From NCBI GenBank assembly GCA_013398295.1, contig VZSF01003942.1, positions 120,515 to 184,514 on the forward strand: a stretch of DNA of 64,000 nt, written 5' to 3'. Positions 48,801 through 58,469 of this stretch are shown piece after piece (the first letter of the stretch is position 1; each line of letters begins with the position of its first letter). Made by a program: the position numbers and the translations under genes. The DNA comes from Chionis minor (Eukaryota; Chordata; Aves; Charadriiformes; Chionididae). The notes below the pieces were generated by a model, which saw only the letters and a program-made list of their open reading frames with translations, did not search any database and was not told the origin of the DNA.

Positions 48801-51319
48801 CACATGCTTGGAACGGTGATCTTTTAAAAGGTAGTTGAGATTAAAGGGACACGGAGAAAGAGATGAGCAGTCTCAAGGGCCAGGCAGGAGAGGAGCCGCC
48901 CTGCTTACTTCCTTTTGATCTCCGCAGAGAACACCAGGAACTGCCCTTCTCTTTTGATGTGTCACCCTGCAGCCTGTTCTCTTGCAGCAGGGCAGGCCTG
49001 TTGCGGCATGACTGCTCCAGGATTTCAGCTGCTGGGGTAACAAAGCTGCATTTCAGCAGCTTCTACGCCTTTCACAGACTTCAGAGTCTCCGGGTTGACC
49101 CCAGGGGTGGAGGGGAACTGAGAAGGCCAAGGAGGGACACCACCCTCAGACTCGGCTCTCACCAAACCCTTGTCACTCACATGAAGACGCATAAATTGCT
49201 AATGCAACAATAAAACGGAATTAATTATTATTATGGCATCATGAAGCACTCCACACTAGAAAACAGCAGAGGAGCTGCAGCGCCATGTGTAATATTTGGC
49301 CCACCAGAGACCATTTGGATGAAGGCAGTTCTACTCAACTACAAAAGCCCTTATCTAAAGTGCATTCTGCTATGGAAACACAAGTAAGATCCCTCCATGC
49401 CCTCCCTGCTTCACAGCAAGGCTCCCCCGCTGCACTGAAGGAGTTCAGAAAGCTCTAATACTCTGAAAACATTATCACTCAAAATAAAACTTCTGCTTAG
49501 GGTCAAGTCACTCTGTGAAGGATCCAAGGATGCAGTTTTGTTGTAAGTAAGTCAGATAAAAATCCAGGCAGCTGAAGATAAGCATTTTATAAGCCTGATT
49601 TACAGCTGCTTGATCTCGGATTGCCTGGTCACAACAGATCAGGTCTGCACAGCATTTCATATTCACTCCAGAGCTTATCACACCGGATGTCAGGGAAATA
49701 AAGCACACAAGATCAAGGAAAGGAGCAGCTCACCCAATTTCTGCAGTCAGCTGGTGACAAGCCTAAGAAAGGAACCCCTATTTCCCAACCTGAAACAAAG
49801 GTCTTTTAGACTTGAGCACTTTCAGTTCTTGTCAGAGCACTAGAAGCACATTCCGCCCCTGGATCATGACCCCGAGCTCTCGTCTTCAAACTCAAGACCC
49901 CTTCGGAGCCCATACCTGGTGGGTGACCTGGCCGTAAGGTAGTAAGGACAATCCCACATCATTAAATCCAAGAAACTCAAGCCTGGGCTGATAAAAGAGT
50001 TGGTGGCAAGGCTCCTGCCCATAATGCTCTGAGGGATTCTTGTGCAGAGGGCTGTGGGATACCAAACCTCCGGCCCATGTTAACACAAGTGAATCTAATG
50101 AGGAAGCTGAGGTGCCTGCAACAGAACCCTGCGGACTGCAGAAGCAGCCCGATGGCAGGACAAACTTCCCACATGCCCCTTATCGACCTATCGACTTCTC
50201 CACCAGGCGCAGAGCGACACCTCTAAGCCCTGGAGACTCAGAGACCATTCGTGCCCAGGCACCAAACTTCAGCGTACGTGGCCAAGCCGCAGCCATTTCC
50301 ACAACCAACGGGGCACAAGGGAGCGAGCGGCTCATCTTTTTGACCCCCTCTGACCTCCCCTGACCCCCCCAACGCTCCTCATTTGCAACGGAGCCAAACA
50401 GGACCGGCCTTCAGCACGTGGCCAGAGTGAAGCTCCCACTCGCACCACGGATTTGGGGTTGCTTTTCCCACCTAGCCCCTCCCAGCTCCACCAAAAGGGC
50501 TCCGTTTCCTTACCCCACCAGATCACCTAACAAACGCAAACTTTGCAGAACTGGCTCACCCCTGGTAAAGACATTGTGTGTTTGGTTTGTGGCTGCTCTT
50601 CTCTCAGCTTTCCACACTGCCAGAAACAGACACCTGTATTTCCATGGGTTGACACCTCTCACTTTTCTCCTTTAATTCACGGGCAGCAAAGTGCCAGGAA
50701 GAACAAGAATGAACTTGTCCTCAGCTGAGCAAAGGAAATCCGAAAGTCTGCAGGTTCTGCCACACAAACCTGCAGTGACAAGTTGCTGGGTTTCCAGCTA
50801 GAGGAAGCTGCTTGTAGGAGCAGACATGTCGCTGCCAACTCTCAGCTCCTAAACTTGATTCCTCCACTCCTGGCCGGTCACACATTCTGGGGAAAGCTGA
50901 ATTAAACCATTTTAAAACTATGTCACCATTTAGAAATGCTGATGAACAGCGTCTGCGAGGCTGTCAATACATCCGTGTGTAAGAAGGGAAGCAGACAGCA
51001 GGGAGATAGGTGCTTACAACAGTCATTTGCTCTGGCAGCTGTCAACATTCAACTGATAAAATTGCTGTTGTTGCACCGTATTTAGGCACTAAACTTTTCC
51101 CCACTGAGTGCACCCCTGGTACTCAGCCAGCACAAGAACCTAGGAAACAGCAAAGTGTCTCTTAGCGTAAGCAAGAGAAAAATAAAATATAATAAAAAAG
51201 GACCTCTCATTGACTCCATCTAAATCTTACTTCCCACAAAGGCTGGAAGCAACTGCAGAATCATCTGGGAACTGGAACCTCCAAGTTCTCAGCCCCAACT
51301 TTGATGCCAGCTTACGCAG

Positions 51320-51435
51320 GACCAGATGCTTCACCTCCTCTGCCTAGATTTTTCCACCCAAGGAAGGGGGATAATTAGCTGTGACTTGCTACACAGCAGT
51401 GGTGCGAGACTTAATTGTCAGAACACTTTGAAGGT
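51320..51435 (+). mobile_element. MIR-type SINE relic (forward)
   Basis: CTTCACCTCCTCTGCCTAGA, GGGGGATAATTAGCTGTGAC and GTGCGAGACTTAATTGTCAG, ending AACACTTTGAAGG, follow the MIR order 'ttaacctctctg-cctcagttt', 'ggggataat' and 'tgtgaggattaa...gcgctttga'. Confidence 0.65.
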
Positions 51436-51534
51436 ATGGCATCTAATTAATATCTGAAGTGGCTGCAGTGATTATTATGAACAATGGCGTAACTCACAGC
51501 TGATGATACAGCTCAGCTCATCGGTATTTTTCAT

Positions 51535-51645
51535 TCTCAAAAGTGCTGTGCAAACATACAGCCCATATTCCACATCAGAAATCTCCAGAGCGGTGGGTGG
51601 TTATCAAGCTCATTTCGCAGATGGAAAAACTGAGGCAAGGTCTGA
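51535..51645 (-). mobile_element. MIR-type SINE relic (reverse)
   Basis: CTCAAAAGTGCTGTGCAAAC matches the reverse-complement SINE tail ('caaagcgctttgcaaa'), and CATTTCGCAGATGGAAAAAC followed by TGAGGCAAGG is the reverse-complement core. It lies 100 bp from, and opposite to, the preceding relic. Confidence 0.65.
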
Positions 51646-54572
51646 TGGAGCCCAGGAACAATCACGAATGCACAGAGCACAGGAACTTCACAAGGAACTC
51701 GCAGGGGAACTCCACACTTGCTGCCGCGGTGGACAAGGGCAGCAGTTTGGGTCCCATCACGGTGCTGGGCAGTATTTTGGGCCTGTCTGGCGCTGCTCCA
51801 CGATGCCTGCTCCGTGCAGGTGCTGAATTTAGCAGGCTCCTGTAAGCAACCGTGGGGTTAGAGCTCTAAGTGTAGGAAAGAGCGAGCTGGATCTCTTAAC
51901 CAACCCTCCAATGCGCCGGTGTGCACACACACACAAATAACGAGCACGTAATTAGCAAGCCAGGACAGCTACAGGACCTACACACCAGCACAGCCGACGC
52001 CATGTGCTCCCAGCCAAGCAGCGGGAGCACGGCCCTCCCTCTCCATACCCAGGGAAGTTGCATCTCCCTCATTTTAGCAGCAGCAACCACCGCCAGGTCG
52101 GGTGGATCCTTGGACAGGGAGGAGAAGAGCGAGCAGTGTTTTGGGCACAGAGGCCTCTGCGTCTTCCCTAAACACGGGTACCCCGAGCTCTACAAGGGTA
52201 AATCCCCCCAGGACTCAAACAAACAAGGGGCACCTCCATTTCTCCGGTTCTACGACGAACCATTACCAACCAACCCTGCAAAGCGCTCTCAGCAACCGGG
52301 AGCAGAAGCGTTGGGTTTAACCCTCACCTTTACTTTCCTTCTGTCCTGCTTTCAGGAGACCTGGGAACACATTTTAGCCCCATTGAAAAACACAGAGAGA
52401 GTATAAAACCATCATTCTCCAGAGCCTTACATAAGCGCTGCAGCTGAGATCCATAGGCTGTCTTCTATTCCTGTGTCACAGAACTGGGTTCCCACCTGTC
52501 TCATCTGCTATCAGCTTCCTGGAGAACAGAAGCAGCAAGCTGAAAAGAAAATGAAAAAGATCTTTTTTTTCCTCCCTCCTGTCTGCTAAAGGACTGATTC
52601 CACTTTAAGCTCGTTAGTATCTCAAGAACTGCAGAGAGATTTGTGTTGACATTATTCTGAGTTGCATTGGCGGCAATATCCAAAGGACAAGAAACAAAAC
52701 ACACCGCTGCGCCAAAGCAAGCTAGTTTTGGAGCTCAGCCATTTCTGAGACAGTGGGACATATTGATATTAGCAATTTAATAGACTCGAGAGGCAGATAA
52801 GAAGTCACCACACTCTTGCACACACACTGGGCTGGTTTGCAGGTCTGCACACAGCCAGCATATAAAGGCTGGGAAAATAAAAAGAAAAAAACAACCCCCA
52901 GTCTTTCGACAAGCAGCAGCCCAGGCAGACACTGGTCTATCACTCATTGCGTAAGGAACATAAAACGGGGTCCGTTTGAAGGGGAAGGTCGTTCTAGATG
53001 GGTGCGGGGGACATTTCCTGTGTGTAACTCTTTGGGTCATTTACCTTCCTAGGAACTCTTCTTAACATTTTTTTTCACAGGTAAGTATGTAAATCCCCAG
53101 AGGAAAAGGAAAGGCAAGAAACCCTATTCACCCCTTTAAACTGGAGCACTGAACAGATAAGTCCAGGTCTATTTTATAAATATTACAAAGTTCAAAGAAA
53201 ACAGTAACTAATATTGGCACAACCCAACAGAAACACCCCAAAGGGCACGGCTGCAGCTTGGACAATACTCCAGTGCCACCAGCCGCACGACAGAGGGAAG
53301 AGCAGCTAAGCAGAACGAAAGGGGAGGCTGAGCCACCTAACGAGCAGCGTTGGGTGAGCCAACCCCTCTTGAGTCAGTGGAGCTTACCCATAGGTTACAA
53401 TGAACCTCAGATGAGGTGCTTCATTACCAAAGTGATGTTTTATATAAATCAGGTGTGAGAGCGATCAGGCACTTGGGTGAACCCTCAGGAAAATACACAA
53501 CAAATTGCTTCTCCCTTCGCTCCCACAGGGAGAGTAAAATCAGCCCAGCCCTAGAATTCTTCTACAAGAAAATTAACAACCCCCACCACGAGGGACGGTA
53601 CATTTGTTTGCAGCTGAAAAGTCAGAGGAGCTCTCAGGACTCCTGGTGGGAATCCTAAATATTTTCTTCTTAGCAGAACACTGTGGAAGCTGCATTTATG
53701 TAAAGAGCCTAAAAGCCTTTCTGTGACCCTCCTTGGTCTCTTTAAACACGTGTATGTACACACGTTTCACATGTCTATCTGTGGACGCCAGCAGCTTCTC
53801 ATTCAGAGGGCTGTGGCCAGCCAGGATACTCAGTGCTTCACTCTTTCAGCTGAACTCAGGGCACAGGAAATCAAAGATTTCTTTTTTTTTTTTTTTAACC
53901 TTCCTCCACTATCACTGCACGAGTAAATAATAAAGAAGTCCCAAACTGCAATCGAAGTTCCTCTCTGCCCCTGCGCACAGGCTCACCTGGGCAGAACCAC
54001 GAGACACGAGCACCTCCTGGAGACGTCCTCTGCTCCTCTCTTTCTCTAGCACTGAGCTCTCCCGACGGACGCTGACGGCACACGCCTGGGCTTCCCTCTC
54101 ACCTCGCAGCAAGGAACCGGCGGCACCTAGAAATGGGTAAGAGTCATCAGTTATCTATTTCTGTGTGTCACGGTCTGCTCAAGGGAGGTTTTTAATCTGT
54201 TTAGATAACATTGTGGAAGTGTGACTCCTACTTACTATCAAAGCTAACAAACCCACTATGTGTGAACAAAAGCAAATAGGGATATTAAAACAAGAAAAAT
54301 GAAGCTAAAATAAGACATTTTGCTCAAGTTTTCTTTCTCTCTAGATTTTACTGGGGAATAAAAACCAAACCAAACCCTAACCCAGGTTAAGCTGTAATAC
54401 TTTAACCTTAGCCAAACATAGCTTCAAGCTTACCAAAGTCTCATCTGAGCCTGTAAATACAACTAAATTATAAACTCAAGTTACCTGGGACTGCTTAGGT
54501 GTTGAAAACAACACAAACAAAAAGAAAGATTAAAAAAACCCAACACAGTATTTACAGCAAAATTAAGTTATT

Positions 54573-54578
54573 TTTATT
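54573..54578 (-). terminator. BCDIN3D polyadenylation signal (candidate)
   Basis: The minus strand reads AATAAA within TTGAAATAAAAATAAC, 800 bp after the BCDIN3D stop. No earlier consensus hexamer is seen on that strand between the stop and this point. A TGTGTTGGG element lies downstream. Confidence 0.55.
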
Positions 54579-54714
54579 TCAAGGGTATCATTACAAAAAG
54601 CACTCACTCTGTAATACACTTACATAACTCCGTGCCCTGCCACAGAAATCTGTAACTTCGCAGAAAGATCAGACTCCTGACCCACCTCCATCTGCAAAGG
54701 TGGATCGATCACAG

Positions 54715-54905
54715 CCCGACCGACGTCACCGAAGGGTTTGGGTGGGAAGGGACCTTTAAAGGCCACCCAGTCCAACCCCCTGCCATGAGCAGGGACATCT
54801 TCAACTCCATCAGGTTGCTCAGAGCCCCGTCCAGCCTGACCTGGAATGTTTCTAGGGATGGGGCATCCACCACCTCTCCAGGCAACGTGCTGCCCAAACA
54901 CCCTC
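54715..54905 (-). mobile_element. CR1 LINE fragment in BCDIN3D 3' UTR
   Basis: The plus strand shows GGGTTTGGGTGGGAAGGGAC, then CCAGTCCAACCCCCTGCCAT and GATGGGGCATCCACCACCTC, the reverse complement of the last 190 bp of CR1. The minus frame gives DAPSLETFQVRLDGALSNLM, the CR1 ORF2 C-terminus. The terminal octamers are missing or decayed. Confidence 0.9.
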
Positions 54906-55379
54906 TGCAACAACGCCACTCACTTGCTCACAGGCCATAAACCACGTTATACATTTTCCAAGAGCATTTTATACAGAAAACACGATGAGAAGCAGAACAA
55001 ACGGTGCCTCTCGCAGGCAACAGAAACGTTCCCTTTCCATGAAAAGCTCCAGGGACAAAAAAGGCACATTCTGCCTTCTTCCAGGGAATATTCTTGGTAC
55101 ACATAGAAAGTAGGGATGGAGCAACTTTGATTTCAAGAGCACTTTCTAGGAACAGCAACCTCAGAACCCACAAGGTAGGTTGAAACTGCCACCACATTTT
55201 GCAGATGGAAAAAATTAAATAAGTAAATAAATAAATCACACAGGCATCACTTGCCTCAAACTCCCTCAGGAGGTCAAGGTCTGGTCCCGATAGGGATTTA
55301 GGAATTCCTAGATCTGCCTCTGTAAACAGCAAAAACCTCCTTGCCTATGAATTCATGAATGTGAGAGGCTGTTTATCAG

Positions 55380-55994
55380 TTACTGTTCCCGTTCCGAGGA
55401 CATCCTGCCCTCGTGATTTGGGCCGTTTGATTTAAAAAGCAAGAGACTTCTGTCCCAGCTGGTGCTCCCGAAGCAACACACCAGCTCCATGGCACAGTCC
55501 TTCGTTAAGATCTGCGTTATCCTCTCCGCCATATCCCCATTGATAGCAAGAGATCGGAAGTGATCGAAGTCGTTCCTGCCCAGCTTCCGCAGGCGGCGCG
55601 CGGCTGCCCTGTAGCACTTCCACGGCTGAGGTTCAATCAGCAGGTACTGGCAGAGAGAGGAGAGGAAGGACAGGAACTCCACCAGGCCACTGTCCCCATG
55701 ATTCAGGTGGATCCACATGGTCACAGACATGCAGAAAACAATGTCAAAGGTGGAGCGGCCAAAACGGCCCAGGTAGGAGCTCAGGAATGGCTCCCTGGCA
55801 CTGGAGTCCATGATGTCCAAGCTGGCAAAGGATATGGAGGCAGGAAAGGGGCTGCACTGCTGAGCCCTCTCTATCAACACCGGGTCAATGTCACAGCACA
55901 GAAGGTTCAGATCCTTTCCAGCTGCGGGCTGGTCCAGGCTGCCTTCGCTCTCCTGAAGGCCAAGGAGATGCCTGTACAGAGCCACACTTAGCTC
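55380..55994 (-). CDS. BCDIN3D: BCDIN3D exon 2: catalytic core and C-terminus
   Basis: Encodes residues 65-268, starting ELSVALYRHLLGLQ directly after the SAM motif and ending GRMSSEREQ with TAA at 55382-55380. The segment from CDIDPVL to DRSLLLF aligns throughout with the human protein. The C-terminus is about 20 residues shorter and diverged, as is usual for this tail. Confidence 0.95.
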   Translation of the reverse strand, partial: ELSVALYRHLLGLQESEGSLDQPAAGKDLNLLCCDIDPVLIERAQQCSPFPASISFASLDIMDSSAREPFLSSYLGRFGRSTFDIVFCMSVTMWIHLNHGDSGLVEFLSFLSSLCQYLLIEPQPWKCYRAAARRLRKLGRNDFDHFRSLAINGDMAERITQILTKDCAMELVCCFGSTSWDRSLLLFKSNGPNHEGRMSSEREQ

Positions 55995-58119
55995 CTGCAG
56001 AAAAGAAAACAAGAGGGGTTCACAGGGCCCGCGCTGCTTCGTTAACGCATCACCAAGCACACAGGATCCCACTTTCAGCAGCAAGTTACAAGCGCCAACT
56101 CAGAGCTTTCTCTCAATGAAGTTCAGAACAATAAGTTCACTGACAAGTTTCCTTTCTGTAGCATCACAGTAGCCCTGACTACCAGAAAGTCAGCCAGAGA
56201 TTGGAACTAAACCTGAATACCCCACACTTGGGGTTCTGCTCCAAAACCTACAGGAAAGATGAGTTTTAGTAACAGGAATCTTGCTGGATATCCCCATCCA
56301 ACGTGAGGGTGAAGGCTTCACTGGCTTCCCAACGTGAGTTCCCTAGAGGCAGAGCTGCCCAATTTAGAGCAGTATGTTTCTTCTGCTGCTGCTGAAGCAA
56401 AGGACATTCCCTGACCATCAGACTGCAGCATAAGATAGTTAACGTGAGAGCTTTCCTTCGAATTTCCTGTCACAGACTGCACTGCTAAGTGGAAAGTGCA
56501 CTAATCTTTCATTAAAGGAGATCCCATGAAGTTCACGAGCAAGAGCGGGGTGAGTGCCCGACCCACACAGGCAGGCAGAGAGTGTCCTCTAGTGGTGCAA
56601 GTCTCTGCAGCTCCAGAGAACGGGACTGAGAACGTTTTTACCTGACCTGTTTTACAAGTTCATCTGAAATAGGATCTAGAGTTGTCCTTTAGATAATGCC
56701 TCAGGCGGCCTTTCAGACCTCCTGGCAGGGGGGTGGGGGGAGAGGAGCCCAGGGAACCACAGAACTCCTGTCCCCAGCCAGAACGCAATTTCATTCTGAA
56801 TGAATAATCATTTCTAAGTTAACACATTCACAGAGTTTCCACCTGAAAACAAAAGAATCTGTGAACACTGCACCGGCGTGCATGAGAGATGCACAGGCAC
56901 TTCCAAATTACAACACAGTAAAGCTGCACGCTGAGGAAAAGCCATGAGAAAAAGAGCAGAAGTAGATAAAGAAAGAGAATGACGTTTTAAAATGGGAAAT
57001 TCTACAAGCTTCACTGGATCTGTCACAAAATCTTCATGGGCCTGTGACCAGGATTTTAGTCTCAAGCTCTGTCTCGTGGACAAATGGTATGACAATAGAT
57101 AAACAGGTCATGGTTTCTAGCTTCAGGCTTACCCAGTTCCCCTGCCATCTGGGCACCACAACAGCAGCTCTGCGGTGCTCGGGACTGAGGCTTAGGCCTC
57201 AGTGAGGAAGAGGACGGACCCATTAACGGAGCCCCTTAAACCAGCTCCCAGCAACACAACCAGCTGCGCCGGGCTCTGCCTTCTCCCTCCTCTCCCAGGA
57301 GACCCGCAGAGGGGGCTTCCCACTCACCGACCATCTCCTGACACCCACCAGTCTCTGGCTGCACCCAACTCCTGCTTTCCCGCTGTGCCTTTTGCGCAGG
57401 CTCATCCCTGTCCCAGGCTGCCATCCCTGCCCCAGGCTGTTCCAGGCTGTTTCATTCCTCCCCAGCTCCGTGCTCCTCCCAGCCTGCCCCACTGCTCCCC
57501 CAAGACTCCAGGCCCCTGCCCCCACCCAGTCTGCCCCATTCCCCCCCAAGCATCCCCTGGGAGCGCCGCCCCCAACCTTCCCAGCCCCCCCTCAGNNNNN
57601 NNNNNNNNNNNNNNNNNNNNNNNNNNNNNNNNNNNNNNNNNNNNNNNNNNNNNNNNNNNNNNNNNNNNNNNNNNNNNNNNNNNNNNNNNNNNNNNNNNNN
57701 NNNNNNNNNNNNNNNNNNNNNNNNNNNNNNNNNNNNNNNNNNNNNNNNNNNNNNNNNNNNNNNNNNNNNNNNNNNNNNNNNNNNNNNNNNNNNNNNNNNN
57801 NNNNNNNNNNNNNNNNNNNNNNNNCCCCCTCCAGCGTTTCCCCTCACCTCAGGAACCCCCAAACCTGCTGCCCCTCGGCCGATCCCCCCCACCCGGCCCC
57901 TCGCCGCCCGCCGAAGCGCCCCCTTACCCCCGAGTTGCAGCCCACGTCGAGCCCCAGCAGCGGGCGGGCCGCCGCGGGGAACAAGCTCCGCAAGAGCCCG
58001 CCAGGCAGGAGGCTGACTCGCCCCTCGGGCGGGTGGAAGCGGGAGTAATTGGGGAAGTTGCCGTAGGGCGCAGCGCCAGGCTCCAAGGCAGGAGAGCGCT
58101 CGCTGATGGACGCCGCCAT
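55380..58119 (-). CDS. BCDIN3D: RNA 5'-monophosphate methyltransferase BCDIN3D (two exons)
   Basis: Exon 1 is 58119-57928 (64 aa) and exon 2 is 55994-55380 (204 aa plus stop), 268 aa in total against 292 in human. The protein is an S-adenosylmethionine-dependent Bin3-family enzyme that methylates the 5' monophosphate of small RNAs, chiefly cytoplasmic tRNA-His; it has also been reported to act on pre-miRNAs. Motifs: APYGNFPNYSRFHPPEGR (residues 18-35), the SAM-binding motif LGLDVGCNSG (55-64) ending exactly at the splice junction, LLCCDIDPVLIERA, FDIVFCMSVTMWIHLNHGD and EPQPWKCYRAAARRLRKLG, then FGSTSWDRSLLLF near the C-terminus. The junction is phase 0 (TCG GGG|gtaagg, ctgcag|GAG CTA). The start is the ATG inside GAAAATGGCGGCG; the frame is open upstream through a repeat array, but that extension is not conserved. 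A gap of Ns lies in the intron. Confidence 0.95.
55995..57927 (-). other. BCDIN3D intron 1
   Basis: The only intron, about 1.9 kb as assembled. It contains a G-rich run near 56728-56741 and the gap of Ns at 57596-57824, so its true length is unknown. No extra exon is seen. Confidence 0.85.
57596..57824. other. Assembly gap (229 Ns)
   Basis: The run of Ns is flanked on both sides by strongly C-rich sequence (CCCCCTCAG before, CCCCCTCCAGCG after). It lies in BCDIN3D intron 1 close to the promoter, probably the GC-rich core of a CpG island that did not sequence. Confidence 0.95.
57928..58119 (-). CDS. BCDIN3D: BCDIN3D exon 1: N-terminus and SAM motif
   Basis: Encodes 64 residues, MAASISERSPALEPGAAPYG through to LGLDVGCNSG. 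The N-terminus before APYGNFP is shorter than in human. The exon lies in a CpG-rich segment and its donor is GGG|gtaagg. Confidence 0.93.
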
Positions 58120-58160
58120 TTTCGCCTCCACCGCGCAGGGGCCGGGCGGGAAATGAAGCG

Positions 58161-58262
58161 TTCCGGGACACAAAGCTTCCGGCGCACAAAGCTTCCGGCG
58201 CACAAGGCTTCCGGCGCACAAGGCTTCCGGAGCACAAGGGTTCCGGCGCACAAGGGTTCCGG
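58161..58262. repeat. Seven-copy 16-bp array of TTCCGG in the BCDIN3D promoter
   Basis: TTCCGG occurs at 58161, 58177, 58193, 58209, 58225, 58241 and 58257, an exact 16-bp period; a typical unit is CTTCCGGCGCACAAGG. On the BCDIN3D strand each unit reads CCGGAA, mostly followed by GC, the core bound by ETS factors (GABP/ELK class). The array begins 42 bp upstream of the BCDIN3D start codon, so it lies in the promoter or 5' UTR. Confidence 0.95.
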
Positions 58263-58469
58263 GGGGACGACGACAACACACCTGGCAGACAGGGACAGGG
58301 ACGGCGACAGGGGACAATGCCACCCTCCCGCTGCCGACAGCCCCGCACAGCTCCCCTACCCCAGCCTTCCCAGGTGCGATTCTTCCAGCTTTTTTGTAAA
58401 AAAAACCTCCTTTGCCCCAGCGTTGCCATGGCGGCGCTGCAGCCTAGCGAGGGGGACGCAGGCCTTTGA

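Larger units (their letters stand above)
45851..54550. other. Gene-free intergenic region before BCDIN3D
   Basis: No gene is recognised on either strand. Two MIR relics in opposite orientation lie at about 51320-51435 and 51535-51645. T-runs occur near 52562 and 53881. Several AT-rich stretches lie between 49200 and 54550. Frames are short and without known domains. Confidence 0.55.
54555..55379 (-). other. Probable BCDIN3D 3' UTR
   Basis: It extends from the stop codon to the candidate polyadenylation signal and includes a same-strand CR1 fragment (54715-54905). An AAATAAGTAAATAAATAAAT run on the plus strand (about 55216-55235) is the complement of a T-rich stretch in the transcript. The extent is inferred. 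Confidence 0.45.

Noticed and set aside
48863..49213. 116-codon plus-strand frame ending at an AATAAA
   Set aside because: No homology or splice context; the hexamer overlaps the stop codon, leaving no 3' UTR.
54360..54390. Interstitial telomere-like repeat (CAAACCCTAACCCAGG)
   Set aside because: Only one and a half TTAGGG-type units on the complement; not a repeat array.
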